Positions 35,948-47,857 of a stretch of 64,000 nucleotides of DNA are shown piece after piece. The position numbers and the translations under genes were made by a program. The stretch comes from Hysterangium stoloniferum. Taxonomy: Eukaryota > Basidiomycota > Agaricomycetes > Hysterangiales > Hysterangiaceae. The notes beneath the pieces were generated by a model, which saw only the letters and a program-made list of their open reading frames with translations, had not been told where the DNA came from and ran no database searches. Each line of letters opens with the position of its first letter. The first letter of the stretch is position 1. The DNA is taken from positions 62,001-126,000 of the forward strand of contig WHVD01000090.1 in assembly GCA_015178975.1 (NCBI GenBank), in the 5' to 3' direction.

Positions 35948-37573
35948 AAATGTCAGCTGGATTCCCATCCCATTATCACACACCGCACCTTGCTCTGAAA
36001 CTTTCGCCAGAGCCGATACTGCACGTAATAGATCATAATAGCTCGAGTCCTTCAACAGTGCAACAATATCAGGGATGACATCCGCAATGGCCGCTCCAAA
36101 CTCGGCTGTGGTCAAATATCAGCCGGATTCCCATCCCATTATCATACACTGCACCTTGTTCTGAAAACTTCGCCAGGGCCGATACTGTCCTTGATTGAAC
36201 GGAATGGTCGTAGTGCTTCAACAGTGCAATAATGTCGGGAATGGCAGGCGTAATAGTGGCTCGAAATTCGGCTGTGGTCAAATGTCAGCCGGATTCCCAT
36301 CCCATTATCACACACCGCACCTTGCTCTGAAAGCTTTGCCAGGGCCGACACCGTACTTGATCGAAAAGGATCGTTGCGCTCCTTCCACCATTCAAGAAAT
36401 GTCCTTGGTCGAAAGGAACCGTCGGAGTCTTTCAAGAGTGCAACAATGTCGGAAATGGCAGGCGCAATGTCCGCTCGAAATTCGACTGCGGGCAAACATC
36501 AGCTGGATTCCGATCCCATTATCCCACACCGCACCTTGCTCTGAAAACTTCGCCAAGCCCAATACCGCCCTTGATCGAACGGAATGGTCGGACTCCTTCA
36601 ACAGTGCAATAATGTCGGGAATGGCAGGCGCAATGGCGGCTCGAAATTCGGCTGTGGTCAAATGTCAGGTGGATTCCGATCTCATTATCACACCGTACCC
36701 TGCTCTGAAAACTTCGCCAGGGCCGATACTCCACTTGATCCAATGAAGTTGTCAGAGTCCTTCAACAGTGCAACAATGTTGGGAATAGCACCAACGATGC
36801 CAGTTGGGAATCTAGCTGAACACCGGTGAACATTATATCGCACCCCTTCTCCACTTGGCATCTTCTCACCACATTCCAAAAGTAATCGCTCATCAGGATC
36901 ATCTGCTTTTTGAATCACTTTCTTCATCCACTCTCCTTTTTCCCCTGTTATGATAATACATTAAGTAGGTGTGTTTTGACTTATGACAACTCCATAGTTT
37001 ACCAGGCATGAAACCCTTTTCTTTGAGCATTCTCCGGCAATCCGCTGCTTATCAATCAGTTTCTTTCCCGGAGCCATGGAAAAACTCCCTACTAAGATGC
37101 GAATATGCCACCATTAACCCTTCTCATGTTGTACGTAAGCCCTTCTTTTCTGACAATGCTCCATCCATAGCCGCCGTCATCAATGTCCTTCGTTCGTATG
37201 GTGCTGCACCCATATTGGCCACTGTTTGAATGTGTGGGCCTGTCGGCACCTCTGGGTTGTCGACATCCATATTTACCCAAATCCCAATATGAACCGCCCA
37301 CCCCAACGTCTTTACGCAAGGATCTAAACTGTCCAACCGATGTAATGGTCTTCCATCATGTAGGAGTGTTTTGAAGGGTGTAAGGTACTCTTTGTCCTTG
37401 AGTTTGCCTGTTGGCGGCGATAGGAGTCGTGACATTGCAAGGAGAGAAACTTCCGCAAGTGCTGCATCACGGACAGTGACGAAGCCCGCGGTGTCAAAGC
37501 AGTTCTCCAAAGTTTTGCACAATTTCTCCGTGACAGCCCGTTTGCACAAGGCAATCCGCAACTGTTCAGATTG
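35948..37573 (-). pseudogene. Truncated inverted copy of the DUF6535-HEAT gene
   Basis: This is a close reverse-complement copy of 53069-54861. It begins inside the linker (RIALCKRAVTEKLCKTLEN, then NMDVDNPEVPTGPHIQTVA) and runs through MKKVIQKADDPDERLLLECG into five HEAT units, each with the 48-49-bp intron. It lacks the DUF6535 membrane part and the later repeats. It has one HEAT module fewer than the other copy, which explains the 167-bp length difference. The right edge at 37573 borders LTR sequence. It lacks a start region, so it is probably non-functional. Confidence 0.85.
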
Positions 37574-37611
37574 GAACTTCCATGGGCTATTGGAATATTT
37601 CCAGTATAAAT

Positions 37612-38960
37612 GAAAGGACTTGGCTTCAACCTATGTGCCACATACTTGCCAAAACATTTAGGTATCCCAATTGTGAGGTAATGGGTACTTACAGTCTGTT
37701 ACAACTGGAATTCCTGCCGGACTCCAGGCACTAGCTTATATGCATCTGCACCCTATATGCACCAATTGTCAGTTTACCGGAATTCCCACTGGACTCTGTA
37801 TGTCAGACTTGTCCATGTTCAACTTCATTATGTTGTGTATCAGTCACCGGAATACCTGCCAGACTCCATCCCTGTCTATGTCTGACCTCATCCCACGCGT
37901 CAGTCACTGGACCCCACTTGGAAAACCCATCATCCCTCTTCTAACTGAGCCCCATTCCCGTTTTAGTCAAATGACCTGTCACAATTTGGACCCCACTCCC
38001 ACTCCATTTTCCATTATGGCTTATGATTTGTCATGATTTAGACTCCGCTCTGTTCCGTCCCATTTCTAACACCAAATTTGGTGTTTACTATTCTCGTTTT
38101 GTGTTTTGCTAGTTTCATTTCATTATTACTGGATTTGGTATGTTCTTCATTCCACGGTCTATATAGTCTGGCAGATGTTGTACATACAATCCAGTCAGAA
38201 AATCGGCTTAGATTCCCCCCAGTAATCTAATACATTTCCCACTCTAAACTCCTCCTTGAATTACACTGCTCTCACTAGTCGGAGCCCACAGGCTCCAACA
38301 CATCTATCTCTCTTATTTATCTCGACTCCCTGACCTCTCAGCCCACAACCTCTGACCTCTGACCTACAACCCCTTGACCCACAAACCCCACTGGACTCCC
38401 TGGGATTCCTGTCCGCCTGTCTGAAATTGGACAACATGATCTTGCGAGGACACAGCCTATAAGCTGAAGCCAAGTCCTACTGGATTTCCCATGGGTTTCT
38501 CCAGAAACCCAATGTGTACATATCCTAACACAGTCAAGATAACTGGGGTTCTGAAAGAGTTCTGGATATTGAACATACAGAAAGAGATGAGGAAGAGTGG
38601 ACTGAACTAAGTTGATACTCAAGCTGGAGTGTAAGTACATCTCTATAGTAATTATATAGTTTGTGCTGTAAATACTGTATACTACTAATCAAGAGCACAA
38701 TAAAACATATTTGGGAATGTCTTCCAAAAACAAGGAACAATAACAAATAAGCTCCTGTCAAATTGAAAGGATACCAAATATGGGACAAAGGAAGTTCAGG
38801 TCAGAAAGTACTCAGAAACTGACTAAGGATTCCCAGGAGCAGAATGTACTGTACAGTACATCAAGGTCTAGTATTAGCAACCATCTTTTCTGGCCTCCAC
38901 ATGTTGTTTTCACCCTCACTATCCTTCAGCTTCCCAACATCAGTGCCCTTGATAACAGGC
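37612..38960 (-). mobile_element. LTR family D fragment (copy D3) split by a solo LTR
   Basis: 37612-37696 and 38531-38960 together match LTR D2 (43622-44102). Shared marks are the hairpin-type ggacttggcttcaacctatg, then gttctgaaagagttctgga, then cacaataaaa and accaaatatggga. A family A solo LTR was inserted between the two parts. The outer end is missing. Confidence 0.6.
37697..38530 (+). mobile_element. Solo LTR family A, 834 bp, TSD CAGTC
   Basis: It starts TGTTACAACTGG and ends CATATCCTAACA, in the opposite orientation to the chromovirus LTRs. Perfect CAGTC duplications lie at 37692-37696 and 38531-38535. It retains TCTATATAGTC and AGTCAGAAAAT in sense orientation. The hairpin region at about 38449 has lost one stem pair (GAC for GGC). 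Confidence 0.93.
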
Positions 38961-40985
38961 ATTGAGTAAATCCATGACAAGTGGGAGTGTATATTTGTCT
39001 TTCCGTGTTATGGAATTTAAGCCTGGGAAATCAATGCAGAGGCAAAGGGATCCATCCTTCCTTTTGACAAAAAGGATGGGCACTCAGAAGGGAGACTTGG
39101 AGGGCTAGATAAAACCTATTGCCAAATGTTCATCCAGGAACTCTTGGATAGAGGAAACTTCTGATTGGGACATTGGGTAAATAGGTCCTAAGGGAGGGTT
39201 TGAACCAGGTCAGCTCTCTGCTTACTGAAAATGTCCATGAAATCATGATATTTTTCAGGAACTCTTTCCAGATTGGCATTTAGGTTGGATAATTCTGGAG
39301 TTGGAAAATGTCTGATGCTTCATCAGTTTGTAGACTGATCAAAAAACACTGAGAACTGTCCAATTTACTCACCCTAACAAATGCCACAGCATTGAGGGAA
39401 ATCTTTGGAGGCTTGGAAGATTTCAGAGAAGCTGGAATTGCCATAAAGACTGAAGAGGCTCTGGCCAGAATAGATGCTGTAGGAGCAATGAAAGTGTCAG
39501 GAATCCAGAAGGTTATACTGCCCAATACCCAGTCAATCAAGAGATTGTGTCAGGTGAGCCAGTCACATCCTAGGACAACTGAACAAATAGATTCCAACTG
39601 TGTTATGAAGATAATAACTGTCTGACATCTTCCACATGGGAATCAGATAGGCATGTTGCAAGCTTGAGTAATAGCTGTATTGCTAGTGCCACCAAACAAA
39701 CACAAGGAAACTGTGGGTACAGATTGGAGTCTCAGATTATGTTTTATGGCAAAAGTGGTATCTACAACAAAGTGTGTGGAGCCAGAATCTATGAGAGCTT
39801 GGAACACTAAATTTCCAAGAAGGTCAGAATTGAGTTTTACAAATAATGAGTTGGGATTAGAAAGAGCAGAAGCATTGAGATACATAATCTCAGAAACATG
39901 GAGGGAGTCAATGCAACCCTCTGTCCATCCTGAATCTGGAGGGTTGCTTACTCTTTTTTTCAGCTCTGTGGCCAATTTCTCCTTTGATGTAGTTGCCATG
40001 GAGGTAGTTACTGCATGAGTCTTGCAAGAATTTGCCTTGATGGTACATACATTTGGAAACCTTATGTCCACCTTTTCCACAGAATATGCAGAGGTTATTA
40101 TCCATGCATCATTCATCATTGTTTCTCCTTGGGTGTGAGTTTCCCATCAGAACCCAACAAATGGGATATGTCAGGTTTATTGGAAGTTGACTGTTTGCCC
40201 TTATTGCTATTTGCAGACTTCTTGTCAATCTTCTGATAGGAATTTGATTTGCTAGTATTATTATTGACAGAGTTGCCAGAGTTATTGCCAGAAGATTTGC
40301 TACTTTGACACCTTGTTGCCTCAAACACATTCCATCAGATTTTCTCTGGAAACTTCCACATGGCATTTGCAGTATCAGGCATCAGATTTCTGAGCTTTCA
40401 TCTGCATGAGTTGGAGTGGTTTCCGTTTTCTTACTTTTCAGATACATATCATCTTTGAGGTGAGATGGAAGACCTATATAAAAATGATGTCTCAGGGAAG
40501 AATCATCCCAACCACAGCACACAGTGAGTGTTGAACTTGACAAGATATTTGGAAACTTGTTGATTGTCCTTCATATTGAGTGCTGTAAGTTCATTTTCTG
40601 CATCACTGGATTGAATGTAAGGTCTGAAGTTAGTTTCCAGTTCTTCAACAATGTGTCCCAATCATTGAGCCAAGTAGGTGTCTTGTTGGATAATCTGGAG
40701 AGTCTGGGTTCAAACCAATATTGCACAGAATATTTTAGATAAGAAAGTGCAAAGTTGACTTTTCAGCTGTTGGTTTTGAATGTGGAAGGTCTGTAACAGA
40801 AACCAAAGAGCATGGAAGGAGGAAATTCTTCAATTTCTTTGGATCCTTGCCAGATAGTGGTTCAGGTTCCTTGACATTTGTGCAAGATGGTTCTCTGTCT
40901 GTAAGGTTGTTGTTAGCTGCTTTCAGATATTCTGAGGGATTCTGAGGGATTTAAAGGGTAGTATGGTTGGATCTTCAGTAGTGTC
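38960..40985 (-). pseudogene. Second gypsy relic: gag, zinc knuckle, protease, RT start
   Basis: From 40985 leftward: gag (KEPEPLSGKDPKKLKNFLL, WFEPRLSRL, LRHHFYIGLPSHLKDD), a poly-Asn/Lys linker, GSDGKLTPKEKQ, the knuckle CIFCGKGGHKVSKC, a protease with intact LIDSGSTHFVVD (39780 region), then RT motifs [12 protein letters not shown] and CIDFPGLNS near 39050. It ends there with no YxDD. It is related to the chromovirus gag but clearly diverged, and has several stops and frameshifts. Its left neighbour is the D3 LTR fragment, which may be its own 3' LTR with the rest of pol deleted; that is inference. Confidence 0.8.
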
Positions 40986-41142
40986 AAGGCAATATATAGA
41001 TTATATATTTGCCATTTATTTTTTTGATTTTGGTTTATTTTATTTTATTATATTTACATGTGCATATAGCAGTGCAGGCACGGCATGAGAATGATTACAT
41101 AATCACACTGCTGCCACTGCCATTGAAAGTAGTCACACCATC

Positions 41143-41457
41143 TGTTAAAATAATCTGGTAGCGAGGGAGAGCAAAGTGTGAGGACTCTCTATCTAGGAGC
41201 GAATGCCACTTAAGAGTAGAGTGGTGTGAAGTAAACTGATGCTATAGCTAGGCTTCCAGATGAGGATCCACTCCTCAGCTGGGGCGAACTATATACTAGA
41301 ATGCATGGTCTGTGCACTGGTCTGTGCATGAACATGCTATGGATCTAGTGAATGCTAAACTAAATATAACTATCACATGATGTGAACTGGTTGGATCTAA
41401 TCAATCACAAGACGAGGTACAAGATCATCACTAATTGGAGTATCTCATACTCTAACA
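41143..41457 (+). mobile_element. Small solo LTR, 315 bp, TSD CCATC/CCGTC
   Basis: It starts TGTTAAAATAAT and ends ATACTCTAACA. Flanks are CCATC (41138-41142) and CCGTC (41458-41462), one transition apart. Size suggests copia type. Orientation is not certain. Confidence 0.6.
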
Positions 41458-41920
41458 CCGTCATGATGCACAGGCATGCAGCATAGTCACAATTTGCACA
41501 TTCTGTGCAGTGGCACAGCCAAGCAATGGTGCTGACATAATGATGATGGCATTGTCTACATCCCAAATACGGCTGCACAGTGATATAGTGACATGACGCA
41601 GCATCTGCATGGGAGGATAACCCAAAACTTTAAAAGTTATTTATCCACTAAAGTATATATATTTATATTGTTTGTTGTAAAATTAATATTTAATCAAATT
41701 CAGTTGATTAGGTATCACTCTGAAGAATGCAAAAATATTAATATTTATCCTATATCTGACAAAATTTAGTCAAACAATCATTTGTAGATTATTCTTTTGG
41801 AATAAATTGCACAATGGGGATTGGTACCCCAGATAGTTCTGGTTAACTCTCTAAACCAACTAAATTTAAATTATATGAAATATATTTGAAAGTTTGCTTG
41901 TATACAAGAGAATACATCAT

Positions 41921-42106
41921 AACCCAAATAATCTAGGTTAACCCAAATAATCTAGGTTAACCCAAATAATCTAGGTTAACCCAAATAATCTAGGTTAACC
42001 CAAATAATCTAGGTTAACCCAAATAATCTAGGTTAACCCAAATAATCTAGGTTAACCCAAATAATCTAGGTTAACCCAAATAATCTAGGTTAACCCAAAT
42101 AATCTT
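41921..42106. repeat. 19-bp minisatellite, about 10 copies
   Basis: The unit AACCCAAATAATCTAGGTT repeats with no visible variation between copies up to the last one, which ends in CTTGTG. This points to recent expansion. It contains GGTTAACC, a palindrome that recurs every 19 bp. Confidence 0.95.
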
Positions 42107-42686
42107 GTGTAACTATGTCATTTGTGTGTATTTTAAAAAGGCATGCATATTTTAAAGATGAAATTTCAGGTAATTAAATATAAACTCATAGAATAAGTTG
42201 TCATGGCCAGAAGGAATAGACTCACTTAGAAAATATGAGGATTATTCAGTAAAATTTTGTATATTCAATAAAGTGTGTCCATCCTCCATGGCCAGATGAT
42301 AGCAACTGACTCAAGGCTGACACTGCCGCCTATGCCCTGATAACAACACAGTGCTTTGCACTGTGTGCCCATGGAGGCCTCCTTGTGCACTGGCACTGCA
42401 ACTGCAGTCGGAGCCTACGCAAGCACCGGCACACCATGTGGACCTACACAGCACCTGGCAGGCTCACATAAGTGCCGAAAGTGCAGCTATGCACTATAGG
42501 GTGCATACATGCCATTTTTAATGTTTTCTCAGATTTTTAATAAATAAATAAATATTAAATAAATAGTATAAATAGTAGACCTGTACATACTCATTTCTTT
42601 AGTTTCAATCTCTTAGGGATCCCACTAAAACAAGTGTGATCTCCCCCATCATTGAGCTGTCCCCTCTCCACTTTTATTTCTGTGTT
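42107..42686. other. No assignable gene
   Basis: A gtgca-rich, non-repetitive segment (42300-42520) resembles the sequences flanking the solo LTR at 41143. I cannot assign it to a family. Confidence 0.35.
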
Positions 42687-42950
42687 CTATCCTGTGTTTG
42701 GTTGCCTTGTTAGGGTTGCCCTAACAAGTAGGTTGTTCTGGGGGTTTGATGGGAGAGTCTGGGTTTCCCCATTATCCTCAGGATCCTCAGGAACATCAGA
42801 AACTTCAATTAAATGACTTTTGGAACCTGATGCTATGGGTTGAGGTGGAGTGTCAGGCTGGGTGGTGTAAAGTTGCAAAGGGGATTGAAGTTGAGATGGT
42901 CCTTTACTAGCTTTATATTTGAGGCCAATGATGAGGAGGTTGTAGTTGTG
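42687..42950 (-). pseudogene. Probable gag N-terminal remnant of the family D element
   Basis: Immediately inside the primer site of LTR D2 the minus strand reads TTTTSSSLASNIKLVKDHLN. In a nearby frame it reads HLIEVSDVPEDPEDNGETQ, an acidic stretch like the chromovirus gag N-terminus. It is followed by no capsid. The call rests on position more than on similarity. Confidence 0.35.
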
Positions 42951-42961
42951 GGATCTGATAT
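42951..42961 (-). promoter_or_regulatory. Self-priming primer-binding site of LTR family D
   Basis: In element sense LTR D2 is followed by GT and ATATCAGATCC. The predicted transcript start in family D is AGATCTGATAT (43371-43381 in D1), 33 nt after the first T of TATATTA. Ten of eleven bases are complementary; only the last differs. Confidence 0.7.
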
Positions 42962-42963
42962 AC

Positions 42964-44102
42964 TGTTAAGCTCCATGTTGGGACTTATTCCAGAACTATT
43001 GGGAAATAACCAGGAACTCAGATACTTCTGGGTAGTGTTACGACCTGTTCCCGGATGTTTCAATATCTGACTTCCGGTCTCCCACTCCCGACTTCCGATC
43101 CCCGACTTCTGACTTTTGACCTCTGACTACGGAACATCATAGTTACCGTATCATCCGCATTCTTCCCTTGTTCCGCATTTGGTAATTTGTCCGTTGACAA
43201 GTATTCACTCGTTTGTTTGTTATATTCCTGTTACGGAATATTGCCTTCCTAATATGTCTTATTGTATTTCCGTTTTAAGAACACTTCCATTTCCGTCTTA
43301 TTATGGTCTTAGTTTGTAGTACAATAACGAGCAGACTTATATTAGTTTCCGCGAATTTGTACTTTACCTTAGATCTGATATCGACTTAGTTTCTTATTCC
43401 TTCTCCCGTCTTTCTGTACGCTCGATATTCGGAACTCTTCGGAACTCTGAATATCCATAACTCCCATCATAAGTCTCACCTCCGAAATTAAGGACATTGA
43501 GCGTTTGCGTAGAGGCGCAGCACATAAGCTGAAGCCGACGTCCTGACCCTATCTAGTAGTTCCTGACTTCCCGGTGACTTCCCGATAGTTCCGGAATAAG
43601 TTCCCGACATGGCACTTAACAGGTAGGGTCAGGACTTGACTTCAGCTTATGTACTGCACCACTATGCAAATGCTTCAATGTTCTTGATTTCAGAGGACTG
43701 ATAAGTGTCAAAGAGCTTATGGATATTCAGAGTTCTGAAGAGTTCTGAATATTGAGTGTACAGAAAGAGAAGAGGAATAAGCTAACTAAGTCAATATCAG
43801 ATCTAAGGTGTAAGTACAAATGCATGGAAACTAATATACATAGATTCTCTGGCTATTATACCATGTATGGATTAAGATCACAATAAAAATGGATTAGGGT
43901 AAAAGTTCCAAATCAGGAACATAATAAACAAATGAATGAATACTTGTCAATGGACAAGTTACCAAATATGGAACAAGGGCAAAGTTCAGTATGTCCAGAG
44001 ATTAGTTAGTTTCCAGAGATGGAGAATACATTGGAATATTGGAATATCTGGGAATGGAAGATAATATCAGAATATTGAAATATCCAGGAACAGATTGTAA
44101 CA
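42964..44102 (-). mobile_element. LTR family D (copy D2), interrupted
   Basis: It begins TGTTAAGCTCC and ends AGATTGTAACA. Without the 586-bp insertion plus one 5-bp repeat it is about 548 bp. It aligns end to end with D1 in reverse. No clear 5-bp duplication surrounds it (TATAC against ATGAT). That fits with its being the 5' LTR of a former element whose internal part lies to the left. Confidence 0.8.
43036..43621 (+). mobile_element. Solo LTR family D (copy D1) inserted into D2, TSD GGTAG
   Basis: 586 bp, starts TGTTACGACCTG and ends GGCACTTAACA. Perfect GGTAG duplications lie at 43031-43035 and 43622-43626. It is less mutated than D2, contains TATATTA plus AGATCTGATAT, the shared hairpin (43514-43536), and gacttccgac-like heptamer repeats near its start. 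Confidence 0.93.
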
Positions 44103-45339
44103 ATGATGAAGAAACTTTTTTCAAACTCTGACCTTATCAGTTGAGTCCAAGAGGGGAATACTCTCACAACCATCACAAAATGTACAAGATCATTTCTGAT
44201 GATTCTTTGACTCAACTTTCTTTCAAGTATATTCAACTCAATTTTTGACTTTCTTTCTTTTGACTTGTCTCAGTTTGACATCATTAATGATTTCATTCTT
44301 ATGTCATATTATAGTCATTGATGAACATTGAAAAGCATAAATGGGCAATGAAAGGAGCAAGGGAAGGCAGTCAATACCATAGTCCATTTCCCTATTCATT
44401 GTATTACAAATTCAAATTCCTTGATTCTATATTTCTACTAATAATCATAACCCTTTGTGATAGCCTCAGAATATCTTTTGTGAGCTCCTTGTGTCCTTCT
44501 TTGGCCTCATACTTCATCTGCAGGGTGAATTAATACTTCATCAAATGAGGCATTCCATATTTGACATATGTAGTTGATGAAATTTGATTATACTTTGACA
44601 ACTGTGGAGAAAATTTGATCTGTGTCAGGAGTTGACAATGAATATAGCTTGGTCCAAATATGGTGCCATACTTACTGTACCATGACAACAATTCATACCT
44701 CCAATATCACTCCAATTTCTCAATTGAGCTATACACTCATCCCCACTGACTTGCATCCATTCGGGATGGACAGCAGTGCTTCTGTGCATGTTTCCCCTGA
44801 TCATACAACTTCATGACCTTAAAAGCTGTTGCTCCTTCCTCTGTCACAGGGATTGGTGGCTCATCTGTATGGGCCATAGGCATCGGGGATATACAACTTT
44901 GCATAGGCCAGGGAACATATTTAACTTAACAAAATGTTCTTTATATTCCAGATGCCATGGTATGAATAATCTCAATCCCATGCCTTACGAAGGATTCAAA
45001 CATTATTGCACATTTTGATGGCACCTCCTGTTAGCTTAGTACCAAGTCATCTGGTATGACTATCACTTGTGGAAACTGACTTCCACAAAGGAATCTTACT
45101 CCTTATACATATATCTATTTGGCCCAGACTGAACAGATCCTCATCACACACACCCACAATTGAAACTGTCTTGGATACGCAAATTATCAAGCTATTCATG
45201 ATATATTCAACAGTGGTCTCCTCAAAGGTGCAACACTAACCTTGTTAAAATCTAAGCCATGGGAAGGGAGAATGCTCTAAGTTGGAGTGCCAATGATAAG
45301 AAATGAGCTAATTGGGGGGCTGATGATAGAGATCATACT
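44103..45339. other. No assignable gene
   Basis: Short plus-strand frames (44318-44533, 44622-44816, 44776-45018) show no motif. No terminal repeats were seen. Confidence 0.35.
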
Positions 45340-45652
45340 AGTCGGGAGGTCTGACTCTATAACCATAGTGGAGCTTGGCTTCAACTTATGTGTTGTGCCC
45401 TTGCATGAACTGTCAGGGTGCTCTGGCATTTCAAAATAGAGCAGATAATACAATATAGGTAGGAATCAACACTTAGCTCAATTGACTGGAGGGCTGAATC
45501 ACTAAGAGTTGAGGGGTAAAGAGTCACAGCTTGCTGAAGATGTCTTATAAGGTTATAGTGATGAGGAAAGGGGACTGAAAACTAAGAGGGAGTAATCTAA
45601 GTCAATTTTTGAACTCAAGGACTGTAGTGTACATGAAAGGAGCTTCATACTA
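45340..45652 (-). mobile_element. LTR fragment of a further family, cut by a Tc1-like element
   Basis: It contains the shared hairpin region (gcttggcttcaacttatgtg near 45371) and a stretch (taatctaagtcaat ... gtagtgtacatg) that recurs near 60275-60320. It ends at the TA of the Tc1-like insertion. Outer limits are unclear. Confidence 0.5.
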
Positions 45653-45996
45653 CAGTGACTCACAAAACCTCTTCAATGTTTGGCATTGGCAGGCTGCTAC
45701 CAGGGGAGAAGAAATAAAAGAAAATCTCAAAAAACACAGTATATAGCTAAACATGTGTAGAATCATGGCCTAGAATTCTATTACAAAATATGGATTTTTA
45801 GGCATGCTAAAAATAGCTTAGTCAGGCCTGCTCATTGAAAGAATTTTGTTGCTGATGATTATGTATGATGCAATATATGTGACATTAACTGGCCAAATCA
45901 CATGATTTTGTGGATTGAATTCAACATGGTCATGTAACTTGTTGATTTATAGTCAATTTTGATATTCCTACCTCTCTACCTTACCAGCAATCCATT

Positions 45997-46098
45997 ATGC
46001 ACTCCATCACTCCTGATCAGCAACAATATATTATCTCCCAGCTTGAAGCTGGCCATTCCACTCTATCTATGGCCTCAATCACTGGTATTAGCATTAGT
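45997..46098 (+). pseudogene. Tc1-like element 2 transposase, N-terminal fragment
   Basis: MHSITPDQQQYIISQLEAGH followed by STLSMASITGISIS is the first helix-turn-helix of a Tc1-type transposase. It is cut at 46098 by a solo LTR. The C-terminal part resumes at about 49509. Confidence 0.7.
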
Positions 46099-47857
46099 TG
46101 TTAAGAGGTGTGCAGAGCATATCAGAGGGTTTCCGGAGAAACCCGCAGGAAAGCCAGTAGGATGTGGCTTCAGCTTATAGGCTGCACCCTTGTGAGATCG
46201 TGTTGTCCAATTTCAGAGAGGCAGACAGGAATCCTGGGGAGTCTGGGAGTAGTTGGTGAGTTGAGGGGTGAGGGTCGACTGCAGGAAACCCACAGAGGTC
46301 AAGGGGTTGGGCGGTGATGAGTCGGAAGTTGAGAGATAGATAGGTTGGAGCCCACGGGCTCCAACAGGATAAATAGTGGTGTGTTTCAAAGAGGGATAGA
46401 GCAGGAAATTTAAGCTGAGAACTTAGTTGATTTTCTGACTGGATTGTATGTACAACATTAGCTAGTTTATATAGACTGCTGAGTGTATGCAGTACCTAAT
46501 CCAGTAATAATGAGATCCAAACAAGTAATTATGAAATGAGATAAGTAAACACCAAGTTTGGTGTTAGTGTTATGACCATGTCACAACCCAACGGTCCCCG
46601 AGGTTATTGCCACCTATCGATGTTTCAAGTTATTGGTCAAGTCATCACATTGGAAACCATCAGTCATCCGACACTGACATATGCTTTCATGGTGATCAAA
46701 CCCTGTTTATGCCCCCATCAAATTATACTCATACTATCTGGTTATACTCTGATACGTCCCTTTTTATTATGATGATCTGTTCTACTCTATGTTTCACATA
46801 TGCCCATATATACTTGTAACTCTTGGACTATTTCCTTTTCTTGTAATCCCGCTCTCAGTTAATCACAGCCTCTGAACTTATCATAACCTTCCCATTCCTA
46901 GTCAAGTTTATTTGTCAAATAATGTTTCCGCTCTTCCCTTAGTTAGTATTTTCTAGATGCCAATAACTTGTATATGAACCCACTGTAGTTGTAGTGACTA
47001 GGCAATCAGAATATCGACTCAGAACACCCACATACATCTCTAGAAGTCTTACTCTAAGTATCCCACTCTCTGCCTTTGCATGTGCTCGCCCACTCTTGGT
47101 CCCCGACCCCTTGGTGTGAGAGGTACAGTGAAATATACTCAGGAAATATAGTCTGGATGAGCTCATACTATATTTCCATTATTATTTCTACTTTCTCTCT
47201 ATTTTATTATACACTTATATTTAGTTTGATGACCTATGTATGCAGTACATCAACTCTTATGGGTGCATACATGCCAGACTTATGTATTCTAGCGCCTGTA
47301 GTTAGAACTCAGACACTTTTTACCCTGCAACCACGACTTACCCAGACACCAGTTAGTGTCCTGTAAGTTGTGATTGGGGTATCATCTTGACTGTCACAGA
47401 TGGGCTTTAACTATCTACGCAATCAGAGTTTCGAACTGTACCAGTTGAAACTCCATCTATATCTCAATCCGTGCGGACTACATCCATGCTACTCTATTAT
47501 TTGACTCTCTCGTTACTCTCTTCTACACTCGAGCAGTCATTCAGAATCATACTTAACAGTCGATTCTCTTTATTTGTTTTAGCTCTCTACTCTACTTTAG
47601 ATAGCTATTTCACTCAACCATATTGAACTAAGTAGTCAATATGTGTTCAGTCTGTATTAGACTTAGATAGTCAATACATCTTTGTGTCGTACCTAAATGG
47701 TCGATATTCTTTGTATATAGAACAGTTAGAACTTCCACCACTCTTCACACTTGGCCTGACACTCAACTTATCCTTTGGTCCCAATCGGCAACTCACCATG
47801 AGGAACTCGTTAGGACTAGTCTTCGCCTGTCTGAAATTTAAGGACACCTGACAGTTA

